Shown one piece after another: positions 27,209 through 35,070 of a DNA stretch of 64,000 nucleotides. Position numbers and translations under genes: made by a program. Numbering within the stretch: position 1 is the stretch's first letter; every line of letters begins with the position of its first letter. The DNA comes from Phycisphaerae bacterium (GTDB lineage: Bacteria > Planctomycetota > Phycisphaerae > Tepidisphaerales > Tepidisphaeraceae). Location: assembly GCA_026004655.1 (NCBI GenBank), contig BPJO01000006.1, positions 1-64,000 on the forward strand, given 5' to 3'. Below the pieces are notes generated by a model that was not told the DNA's origin, searched no databases, and saw only the letters and a program-made list of their open reading frames with translations.

Positions 27209-27414
27209 GTAATTTGGGTTTAGATAATTTTGCACGTTCCCACCCTGCGCCCGGTGGGATGCGAGTGAGGAAGGAAGCGGAAGTCTGATCTGAGACGAAT
27301 GCCCAATGCTGCACGCCCCGTGGGACGTTCACCATTCGGCATTCAATCCTCAACCGTGTGACTCCGTTTGATTCCCACCTGGCTCGTCGGTTTTAGGGCG
27401 TTTAGGATAATTTT

Positions 27415-29682
27415 ATGCAGAAATACTCCGTCTCCCGAGAGATCGGCGGAAGAACCTTGACGATCTCCAGTGGAACGTATGCCAAGCTGGCATCGGGTTC
27501 GGTTACGGTTCAGTACGGTGAAACCATCGTTTTCGGGGCAGTCGCCCGTGCCAAACCCCGAGAGGGAATCGATTTTTTCCCCCTTCAGGTCGATTATCGT
27601 GAACGGTTTGCTGCAGCCGGGAAGTTTCCGGGCGGGTTCATGAAACGGGAAGGTCGTCCCAGCACCCGAGAAGTGCTGATCAGTCGATTGATCGACCGAC
27701 CCCTTCGCCCGTTATTCCCTGCAGGTTTCATGGATGAAGTGCAAATCCAACTGAACGTCTTGACGTTCGACAAGGAAAACGACACGGACATGCTTGCCGG
27801 GATTGCCGCTAGCGCTGCAGTAGCCATCTCGGATATCCCCTTCATCACCCCCACCGCTCATGCCAAAGTCGGACGCATCGACGGAAAACTGATCTTGTTC
27901 CCGACCGTCGAACAGACCGAAGCCAGCGATTACGAAGTGGTGGTGGCCGGGACCAAAAACTTTGTCAACATGATCGAGGTCGGAGCCTACGAGGTACCCG
28001 AAGACGAAATCGCCGATGCTATCGAGTTCGGTCACAAGGCCGTGATCGAAATCTGCCACATGATCGAAGAACTACAACAGATGTGTGGCCGACCCAAAGT
28101 GGGTGAAATCAAGTCCCCCGAACCCGGTCTGCTCGACGCGATTCGCGCTCGTGTGGGAGATAAGATCCGTGAGGTCAAAGGCCAACCCGGCAAGCAGGAT
28201 CGCGCCGAGAGAATTCGCCAGATCCAGGAAGAACTAATCGCCGAAATGGCCCCACCGATTACCGACGTGAATGCATCCTATTACTCGGTGCTGATGCAAA
28301 AAGCCGAAGCCGCCAAAATCCGATCCGCCTTTGCAGTCGTGGAGGAACAAGTCACCCGCGAAGCCATTCTGGCGGGAATACGACCCGACGGACGGTCGTT
28401 TGAAGACATCCGACCGATCACCTGTGCGGTGGACGTATTGCCTCGCGTACACGGATCCGCCGTTTTTACCCGTGGCGAAACCCAAGCCATGTGCACCGTC
28501 GTGCTCGGGACAACCGCCGACGAACAACTGGTGGACGGTCTTCTGGAAGAATACAGTCAGAAGTTCATGCTGCATTACAATTTCCCGAGCTACTCGGTCG
28601 GCGAGGTTCGTCCGATCCGTGGACCGGGTCGTCGTGAGATCGGTCACGGCGCTCTGGCCGAGCGATCACTCCTAGCAGTGTTGCCGACGGTTCAGGAGTT
28701 TCCCTACACCGTCAAAGTGATCTCCGACATTCTTGAATCCAACGGTTCATCGTCGATGGCTTCGTCCTGCGGCGGATGTCTGGCACTGATGGACGCAGGC
28801 GTACCCATCAAAACAATGGTCGCCGGTATTTCCATCGGTCTGGTCCAGGAAAGCGACACTTATAAGTTGCTGACCGATATCATTGGCGAAGAAGATCATT
28901 TCGGAGACATGGATTTCAAGGTCTGTGGGACCCGAACAGGGGTCACCGCCATCCAGCTGGATATCAAAATCGAAGGCCTGAGTTACCAGATCATTCGCGA
29001 GACGCTCCATCGCGCCCGTGAGGCCCGGTTGAAGATCCTGGACATCATGTCTAAGGTCATTGATAAACCACGTCCGCAAATCAGTGAATGGGCACCGCGG
29101 CTGCTGACCATCAAGATCGATCCGGAAAAGATCGGAAAGCTCATCGGTCCGGGAGGAAAGAACATCAAAGCCCTCCAGGCCGATACCGGGTGCACGATCG
29201 ATATCGAAGACGACGGGACGGTGTACATCAGCTCGACCGACGCGTCGGGGGCAGAAAAATGCCGCGATATCGTCGAAGCCATGACCGCCAGTGTGCAGGT
29301 CGGGCGGATCTACACCGGCAAGGTCGTTTCGATCAAGGACTTCGGCGCGTTCGTCGAAATCGCACCGGAAACCGATGGGCTTTGCCACGTCAGCGAATTG
29401 TCCGACCAGTACGTCGGACGCGTTGATGAAGTGGTCAAAGTCGGGGACGAAATCAAAGTCAAGGTGCTTTTGGTGGACGAACAAGGACGTATCAAGCTTT
29501 CGCGAAAAGCCGCCATGGCGGAAATGGGCGAAAAAGATCCCGAACGTGCACGTCCGGAACGTCAGAACCGCGACACCGGTGAACGGACCAGCGAACCTCG
29601 ATCCGAGGGTAACAAAGGTGGACGGGGTGACCGAGGCAAACGCCCTGCCCGACGCGGACAACGTCCGGACGACCGTGAGTAA
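27415..29682 (+). CDS. pnp: Polyribonucleotide nucleotidyltransferase
   Basis: A 755-residue PNPase with two RNase PH domains (about 10-145 and 325-470; FPGGFMKREGRPSTREVLISRLIDRPLRPLFP and RGETQAMCTVVLGT), a KH domain (KIGKLIGPGGKNIKALQ, about 565-620) and an S1 domain (GRIYTGKVVSIKDFGAFVEIAPETDGLCHVSELSDQ, about 630-700). The last 55 residues are rich in Arg, Asp and Gly, a disordered tail common in this family. It degrades RNA phosphorolytically from the 3' end. A Rho-independent terminator follows. Confidence 0.97.
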   Translation: MQKYSVSREIGGRTLTISSGTYAKLASGSVTVQYGETIVFGAVARAKPREGIDFFPLQVDYRERFAAAGKFPGGFMKREGRPSTREVLISRLIDRPLRPLFPAGFMDEVQIQLNVLTFDKENDTDMLAGIAASAAVAISDIPFITPTAHAKVGRIDGKLILFPTVEQTEASDYEVVVAGTKNFVNMIEVGAYEVPEDEIADAIEFGHKAVIEICHMIEELQQMCGRPKVGEIKSPEPGLLDAIRARVGDKIREVKGQPGKQDRAERIRQIQEELIAEMAPPITDVNASYYSVLMQKAEAAKIRSAFAVVEEQVTREAILAGIRPDGRSFEDIRPITCAVDVLPRVHGSAVFTRGETQAMCTVVLGTTADEQLVDGLLEEYSQKFMLHYNFPSYSVGEVRPIRGPGRREIGHGALAERSLLAVLPTVQEFPYTVKVISDILESNGSSSMASSCGGCLALMDAGVPIKTMVAGISIGLVQESDTYKLLTDIIGEEDHFGDMDFKVCGTRTGVTAIQLDIKIEGLSYQIIRETLHRAREARLKILDIMSKVIDKPRPQISEWAPRLLTIKIDPEKIGKLIGPGGKNIKALQADTGCTIDIEDDGTVYISSTDASGAEKCRDIVEAMTASVQVGRIYTGKVVSIKDFGAFVEIAPETDGLCHVSELSDQYVGRVDEVVKVGDEIKVKVLLVDEQGRIKLSRKAAMAEMGEKDPERARPERQNRDTGERTSEPRSEGNKGGRGDRGKRPARRGQRPDDRE

Positions 29683-29749
29683 ACACCGTTATGTCAAGGT
29701 GATCGAATCACCCCCTGCTTTGTAATACACTCCACCGAAACTCAATACA

Positions 29750-29781
29750 AACCGTCCTGCACCCCGCAGGACGGTTTTTTT
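29750..29781 (+). terminator. Rho-independent terminator of pnp
   Basis: AACCGTCCTGC (29750-29760) pairs with GCAGGACGGTT (29766-29776), an 11-base-pair stem with a five-base loop, and the stem runs straight into seven T. It ends the rpsO-pnp message, and its mirror may also help end the Kelch gene on the opposite strand. Confidence 0.88.
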
Positions 29782-29799
29782 CGACCGAATCCAGCCGAA

Positions 29800-31266
29800 T
29801 CACGGGGTAAAGACCTCAAAAACCCTGCTTTCACTCTTACCCTGAACAACTCCTCCTCCCGCGACGTAGATTTTTCCGTTATAGGCAACCGGCGCGATCC
29901 CGTGCCGATCCGTGGGGATGGGGGCGACTTGTCGCCAAGTATTGGTCAAAGGATTGTAGACATCGACGCGGTCATAAACACCATCCGAACCGGTCTGGGA
30001 CAGATCTGAATCAGTTTCTCCCCCGATGACATAAAACTCGCCATTGAGAAATGGTGCTTTGCTAACGCCTGCTCGTCGCTGGGGCAAGGGGGCATAGGTG
30101 CTGGAAGTTCTGGAGCTAGTCCAGGTATTGGTCTGCGTGTCGTACACGAGGGTTTGCGCGTACCCGTTTCCCGGTCTGTCACCCACATCGCGTCCGCCGA
30201 AGATGAACATTCGTCTGCCGTCGGTTCCGGTCGCCCCGGAATCGGTCCGATGCGGAATATCGGGTAAGTTGGTCCATTGGTTCGTGATCGGGTCATAGAC
30301 TGCAAAACGATTGGTGGTGATATTGCCGGTCGTTACCCCTCCTGCGAGGTAAATTTTACCCCCGATGACAGCCGTCTGAGACGCAGCAGCTGCAAATGGA
30401 ATTGATGCGCCATAGGTCCATCGATTGGTGGATGGGTCGTAAATCTGGGTCGTATTCAACACCTGTTGACCGCTTGATAAGTATCGAACACCCCCGAAAA
30501 GGTAGAGCTTTCCATCGACGACTTCCGCCACCTGATCTTTCGCCCGAACCGGACGGGTGGCATGACCGGTGGACCAGGTATTGGTCGCAAAATCATAGGA
30601 AAAGGTGCGAGAATCTCCGTCTCCGACGATAAAAAGTCGGTTATTGATGACCCCGCCGCTGACTTCGCCCAAGGCCACAGGCAATGAGGCCAGCGTTGCC
30701 CAACGACCGACCGAGGGGGTGGAAGGCGGATCCGGTGAGTCGATTTCGCCTATTTTCTCGACCCTCGCGAAATTGAACGGTGTCAACGGAGCATCGGATC
30801 GGGCCCATAACGTCAATCGACCGTCCGTCACTTGTACGTCCACCTGACCGCCGATGTAGGGGATTCGGTCACTGACCGAACCACGATAGATCGTTGCGCC
30901 TTCTGCACAGACTGCGTACCGACGCCCTGCGGTCACGTAATCCCCGCTGACCACCCAGACACGATACTTCCCGTTGGGAACAGCGATTTCCCAGGTCTTC
31001 CCGAAGGCATAGACCATCGAATCGTACCGGAAAGTGAACCGAGTATGTCGCAATTTGGGCGCTTCGGTAGTGTTATCCGATGACCATCCGTACGAATACC
31101 CGTTCCCACGATCGCCAAAAGCAGCTCCTGTATCGGCGACATACCCGCTAGGCGGGGAATACCCGGAGGGTTGAAAATTGATATTGACAGCAAAAGTCTC
31201 CCCGGCCAGAAACCGTCGAGATTCCAGAGCTTCCAATTCTGGTCGATACAAAGCTACCTCACGCAT
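29800..31266 (-). CDS. Secreted Kelch-repeat protein with LEPR-type N-terminal motif
   Basis: A 488-residue protein. The start (RPELEALESRRFLAGE) fits the LEPR-RxLLAG motif found near the N-terminus of large exported planctomycete proteins. Residues about 22-170 form a beta-rich carbohydrate-binding-like module (VNINFQPSGY ... YSYGWSSDN ... VWVVSGDY). Residues about 185-488 hold at least five Kelch repeats, each with a GG pair and a W/Y (KLYLFGGVRYL, KIYLAGGVTTG, RMFIFGGRDVG, EFYVIGGETDS, KIYVAGGGVVQ), which would form a beta-propeller. Ligand unknown. It is transcribed away from hpf. Confidence 0.82.
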   Translation of the reverse strand: MREVALYRPELEALESRRFLAGETFAVNINFQPSGYSPPSGYVADTGAAFGDRGNGYSYGWSSDNTTEAPKLRHTRFTFRYDSMVYAFGKTWEIAVPNGKYRVWVVSGDYVTAGRRYAVCAEGATIYRGSVSDRIPYIGGQVDVQVTDGRLTLWARSDAPLTPFNFARVEKIGEIDSPDPPSTPSVGRWATLASLPVALGEVSGGVINNRLFIVGDGDSRTFSYDFATNTWSTGHATRPVRAKDQVAEVVDGKLYLFGGVRYLSSGQQVLNTTQIYDPSTNRWTYGASIPFAAAASQTAVIGGKIYLAGGVTTGNITTNRFAVYDPITNQWTNLPDIPHRTDSGATGTDGRRMFIFGGRDVGDRPGNGYAQTLVYDTQTNTWTSSRTSSTYAPLPQRRAGVSKAPFLNGEFYVIGGETDSDLSQTGSDGVYDRVDVYNPLTNTWRQVAPIPTDRHGIAPVAYNGKIYVAGGGVVQGKSESRVFEVFTP

Positions 31267-31389
31267 GACTGATCCTAGGCAAAGACGACAACGGCAGGAT
31301 AGGGTTAACAGTCAAAAAAACGGTTTAGTTTCTAGTCGTCAAGGATTTGATGCGATCCTATGCTCAAGAGTCTTAACAAAGGAGTGTCT

Positions 31390-31734
31390 ATGCAGATCGA
31401 CATTATCAGCCACCGGATCGACCGTTCGGCGGCTTTGTGGACTTATATCGAGACCCGATTCACGCAGGCCGTCCTGCGTTTCGCGTCTCAGGTGGATCGG
31501 ATGATCATCCGACTCTCCGATGTCAACGGAAGTCGTGGCGGGGTTGATAAATCCTGTCGGGTAGAGTTGTTCTGGAGCCTTGGTGATCCTGTGATAGCCG
31601 AAGCAACAGACGCGGATCCATACGTCGCGGTGGATCTGACAGCGAGCAAACTCAAACGTGCTGTCCTTCGAGCATCGCGTCGTCGATGGGAAAAACCGCG
31701 GAAAATCCACGAAATCCGTCCCGCAATTATTTGA
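31390..31734 (+). CDS. hpf: Ribosome hibernation promotion factor (HPF/RaiA family)
   Basis: A 114-residue short HPF/YfiA-type protein: MQIDIISHRIDRSAALWTYIETRF at the start, the DRMIIRLSDVNGSRGGVDKSCRVEL centre, and VAVDLTASKLKRAVLRASRRRW at the end. Such proteins bind the 30S decoding region and idle ribosomes in slow growth. AAGGAG (31379-31384) supports the ATG at 31390. A probable 6S RNA, another slow-growth factor, lies directly downstream on the opposite strand. Confidence 0.85.
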   Translation: MQIDIISHRIDRSAALWTYIETRFTQAVLRFASQVDRMIIRLSDVNGSRGGVDKSCRVELFWSLGDPVIAEATDADPYVAVDLTASKLKRAVLRASRRRWEKPRKIHEIRPAII

Positions 31735-31847
31735 GAAGATGGTCTATCCTGACCTGTTGTTCTCGTGACACAACGTATCACGGTTAAACAGACAGAATCC
31801 GCTTTCTGGGGGAGATTGATAATACGAGCTATTGAGAAGAACAAGAA

Positions 31848-31878
31848 AAACACCCGATGAATGGTTCATCGGGTGTTT
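31848..31878 (-). terminator. Rho-independent terminator, minus strand (end of 6S RNA)
   Basis: AAACACCCGATGAA and TTCATCGGGTGTTT form a perfect 14-base-pair stem with a three-base loop. On the minus strand the stem is followed by further T (TTTTTCTTG), giving a standard terminator for a minus-strand transcript. On the plus strand only TTT follows, so it might also weakly end hpf. Confidence 0.85.
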
Positions 31879-31881
31879 AAA

Positions 31882-32090
31882 GGCGGTAAATCCACCTGTG
31901 CCGTGTGGGACAAGGTTTGTGGTACAAACCCTTTAAAAAGTACAAGGGAACGGAAACAGCACCGAAGTGCTGAGGATCGACCATTCGGACCTGGTCATGC
32001 CAGTTTGCGGCCGGTCGAAGACCTTTCCCAATTGATGCGTATCGGTTTGCCACGTATGCGTCCCAATCTCGAACACCGCAGATTACCGAC
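31882..32090 (-). ncRNA. ssrS: Probable 6S RNA
   Basis: A minus-strand transcription unit without a plausible protein: promoter at 32097-32125, start near 32090, terminator at 31848-31878. The RNA folds like 6S RNA. The ends pair (GGTAATCTGC with the 3' GGATTTACC side, and TTGGGAC near 32066 with GTCCCAC near 31910), an internal open region follows, and the apical part has GGCATGACCAGGTCCGAATGGTCGATCC, which aligns with the conserved apical segment of E. coli 6S (GCATG, then a hairpin with GGTCCG in its loop, then GA..CC). 6S RNA imitates an open promoter and holds the housekeeping RNA polymerase. The identification rests on this fold and short motifs read by eye. Confidence 0.68.
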
Positions 32091-32096
32091 ACATAT

Positions 32097-32125
32097 ATTT
32101 TATCGGCAGACAAGACCCCGGACAA
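32097..32125 (-). promoter_or_regulatory. Promoter of the 6S RNA
   Basis: On the minus strand TTGTCC (32120-32125) and TAAAAT (32097-32102) are exactly 17 bases apart, and the predicted start is about seven bases downstream, at 32090, where the pairing 5' end of the RNA begins. Confidence 0.7.
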
Positions 32126-32243
32126 TCACTTACCTCAGATTCACCCCGATTTCATGGGATCCATGTCCGACCTTTCCGGTAGGAAAACTGGGGAGTTCGC
32201 GGAATTGGGTTAAAGCCCCGGGTATGATAAAGTGTTTTGCCCA

Positions 32244-34079
32244 GTGAAAGTGGATTTTGACATTCTCGTGATTGGTGGCGGACACGCCGGAGCCGAAGCC
32301 TCTTGGGCCGCTTCGAGGTTGGGAGTTCGAGTGGGTCTGATTTCACTTGACCCGTCCCGTATCGGCGCCATGAGCTGCAACCCGGCTATCGGAGGACTAG
32401 CCAAAGGACAAATGGTGCGTGAGATCGACGCACTCGGGGGGTTGATGGGTCTGGCAACCGATCGAACAGGAATCCAGTTTCGAATGCTGAATCGGAGCAA
32501 AGGTCCTGCGGTTTGGGGTCCACGAGCACAGTGCGATAAGTACAAATATGCTGCCGAAGTCCAACGATTGCTCCACACGTGTCAGAATCTGACGATCCTG
32601 AAAGGTGAAGCCGTCGAAATCCTGGTTGACGAACACCGACACGTCACCGGAGTCGTGTTGTCGGATCAGACGCGCCTTTCCTGCCGGAGCGTCATCGTCA
32701 CGACCGGAACTTTTCTTCGGGCGTTGATGCACACGGGAGAACAGAAAACCGAAGGCGGACGTGTCGGGGAACAGTCCGCCCGGGGATTGTCCGATTGTCT
32801 TCGAAAACTGGGCTTGGAACTCGGACGTCTCAAAACCGGGACACCGCCGAGGCTTAAGCGCCAAACGATCGATTTTTCAAAGTTTGAGATACAACCGGGA
32901 GACGCTCAACCGGCTCCTTTTTCCTATCTGAACGAGTATCCGTCCGAGTCCCGGGCGGTCTGGTCTCCCCCGCTTCCACAGGTGGAATGCTGGCTTGGAA
33001 CGACCAATCCGGATATTCATGAGTTGATCCGTGCCAATTTACACCGTGCACCGATGTACTCGGGGCAAATTCAATCCACCGGTCCTCGGTATTGCCCGAG
33101 CATCGAAGACAAAGTAGTTCGATTCTCGGACAAACCCTCTCACCAGATCTTTCTCGAACCCGAGGGACTCGACACCGACGAGATTTACTGCAACGGAATC
33201 AGTACCAGCCTACCGGCCGACGTGCAGTCAGAAATTATCCGACGGATCCCCGGTCTGGAAAATGCCCTCGTATTGCGATGGGGTTATGCGGTGGAATATG
33301 ACATGGTCTGGCCTCACCAGATCCGGGCCACTCTCGAAACAAAGCTGATACACGGGCTTTTTCTGGCCGGGCAGATCAACGGGACCAGCGGGTACGAAGA
33401 AGCAGCCGCCCAGGGATTGATCGCGGGCATCAACGCCTTCCAATACGTCACGACCGGACAAGCCTCTTTTACACTCAGACGCGATCAGGCCTACATTGGT
33501 GTATTGATCGATGATCTGGTCACCAAACCCCCCATCGAACCTTACCGAATGTTCACCAGCCGGGCAGAACACCGGCTATTGCTTCGCAACGACAACGCCG
33601 ACCTGCGTCTGACCGAAATCGGGTATCAGATCGGGCTTGTCCGATCGGACCGGTATGACGCCTTTGTCCGGGTCCGCGATACCATCGCACAAACGACCGA
33701 TCGACTCAAACAGCTGCGCTGCGACGGAACAAGCCTGTTTGATCTGCTGCGTCGTCCGGACCGGTCGTGGAACAACTTTTCTGAGCTTTTGATCCGGAAC
33801 GGCGTGGTGACCGACCCTCATACCGCCTGGCGAATCGAGACACAGATCAAATATGAGGGATATATCACCCGACAGGATAAATCGATCCAACGATTGAATC
33901 AGCTGGAAGACAAGCTGATCCCGGCGGATTTTGATTATCGTCAAGTCGTCGGATTGAGAAACGAAGCCCGAAGCAAATTGATACAGTTCACACCCCGATC
34001 CCTCGGCCAGGCATTGCGGATCAGCGGAATAACCCCCGCGGACGTTACTGTGTTAGCCATCGCGTTAAGAGGGAAATAA
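32244..34079 (+). CDS. mnmG: tRNA uridine-5-carboxymethylaminomethyl modification enzyme MnmG (GidA)
   Basis: A 611-residue MnmG. The FAD-binding motif ILVIGGGHAGAEAS is at the start, then SCNPAIGGLAKGQMVREIDALGGLMG, VIVTTGTFLRALMH, LKTGTPPRL and FLAGQINGTSGYEEAAAQG, all diagnostic for GidA. With MnmE it modifies the wobble uridine of several tRNAs. Start codons in this frame are GTG (32232, 32244, 32250); 32244 gives the family-like start but has no strong ribosome binding site. mnmG often lies near the replication origin. Confidence 0.95.
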   Translation: MKVDFDILVIGGGHAGAEASWAASRLGVRVGLISLDPSRIGAMSCNPAIGGLAKGQMVREIDALGGLMGLATDRTGIQFRMLNRSKGPAVWGPRAQCDKYKYAAEVQRLLHTCQNLTILKGEAVEILVDEHRHVTGVVLSDQTRLSCRSVIVTTGTFLRALMHTGEQKTEGGRVGEQSARGLSDCLRKLGLELGRLKTGTPPRLKRQTIDFSKFEIQPGDAQPAPFSYLNEYPSESRAVWSPPLPQVECWLGTTNPDIHELIRANLHRAPMYSGQIQSTGPRYCPSIEDKVVRFSDKPSHQIFLEPEGLDTDEIYCNGISTSLPADVQSEIIRRIPGLENALVLRWGYAVEYDMVWPHQIRATLETKLIHGLFLAGQINGTSGYEEAAAQGLIAGINAFQYVTTGQASFTLRRDQAYIGVLIDDLVTKPPIEPYRMFTSRAEHRLLLRNDNADLRLTEIGYQIGLVRSDRYDAFVRVRDTIAQTTDRLKQLRCDGTSLFDLLRRPDRSWNNFSELLIRNGVVTDPHTAWRIETQIKYEGYITRQDKSIQRLNQLEDKLIPADFDYRQVVGLRNEARSKLIQFTPRSLGQALRISGITPADVTVLAIALRGK

Positions 34080-34100
34080 TCTTACCCGGGAGCCACTTTC

Positions 34101-35003
34101 ATGTCCGAACACATCACCCACACAGCGATATGTGACGACGTCCGGAGACTTTGCCTGTGCCTGGATGATGTTCCGACCTTTTTCAAGAAGGTCTGGTCAG
34201 ATCATACGGATGTTTCCAGACTCGGTTCAGTGACCCGACACGCCGACCGGTGGTCAGCGGATCTGGTCGCTCATGTGCGTGACCACCCTGAAGACACGGA
34301 CGGACCGCGTAAACTGGCTTTTGTTCTGGGCGCGTTGACGCACCGTAGTATCGATCGGCATATGAAACCGGTTTTCACCTACTTCAAGCAGGCGATCGAT
34401 GCCAGAACGATCGACGGATCCGTCATTAACGAATGCACCGTTTACTGTGACCTCCTGATACTCAAAGAAGTCTTTTCGATTGACCATCTTTTCAGTGAGT
34501 CTCTTTTCGATCAAACCTTGTCTCGAAAACGTGAAGCGTTTCACGAACTGATGCGGACGACTTGGCAGCGAATCCTGATTCAGATGCACACATTCAAACC
34601 AGACGATGATCACGTTCATGAATGGTTGAGCAGACTTTTCCGAGGCATTCAGGATTTCAGTATTCGTATGGAAATCTACGAAGAGATTGCCGCAAACCCC
34701 GACCCCGAAAAATGGAGACGGTATCTGGTGGAAACCCGCTTTTACCACCCGACCGATCCAATGATTCGCCTCGCCCGACAGATCCAACGAGGACAGACCG
34801 TTTCCTCGCAGGAAGTTGCCCAAGCCGTTGAAAATACAACCGCCGATTCTTGCATTTATGCCCGGGCCATTAAACGCGCTATCGAATATATTCGAGCAGC
34901 TTCTGCGATTTATCGACGAGAAATCACCCCGGAACAGGCTAAACCACGATTGGATATCGGGGTGCCCGAATTATCCATGGCATACGTTCCGACCCGACGA
35001 TGA
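34101..35003 (+). CDS. Hypothetical protein, possibly zinc-dependent phospholipase C-like fold
   Basis: A 300-residue, mostly helical protein with no signal peptide or membrane segment. The stretch LAFVLGALTHRSIDRHMKP (about residues 72-90) resembles the His/Asp helix of the zinc-dependent phospholipase C-like family (PF00882), and several further His residues occur, but the full ligand set cannot be confirmed. It starts 21 bases after mnmG, so it may be co-transcribed. No function can be assigned with confidence. Confidence 0.65.
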   Translation: MSEHITHTAICDDVRRLCLCLDDVPTFFKKVWSDHTDVSRLGSVTRHADRWSADLVAHVRDHPEDTDGPRKLAFVLGALTHRSIDRHMKPVFTYFKQAIDARTIDGSVINECTVYCDLLILKEVFSIDHLFSESLFDQTLSRKREAFHELMRTTWQRILIQMHTFKPDDDHVHEWLSRLFRGIQDFSIRMEIYEEIAANPDPEKWRRYLVETRFYHPTDPMIRLARQIQRGQTVSSQEVAQAVENTTADSCIYARAIKRAIEYIRAASAIYRREITPEQAKPRLDIGVPELSMAYVPTRR

Positions 35004-35070
35004 CCCCGTTCACCGGTTCGGACATACCCGGTAATCGAGCGGGCGAACGTTTCAGCAGAGGGCGAGTTTG

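Noticed and set aside
31882-32090. Signal recognition particle RNA or a small protein (31877-32125) instead of 6S RNA
   Set aside because: The SRP GGAA tetraloop and GGAAGCAGC-type motif are missing. The 82-codon frame has no ribosome binding site or known domain, whereas end pairing and the apical hairpin fit 6S RNA.
31861-32247. Plus-strand open frame of 128 codons between hpf and mnmG
   Set aside because: It starts inside the terminator hairpin, lacks any domain, and lies opposite the RNA gene.
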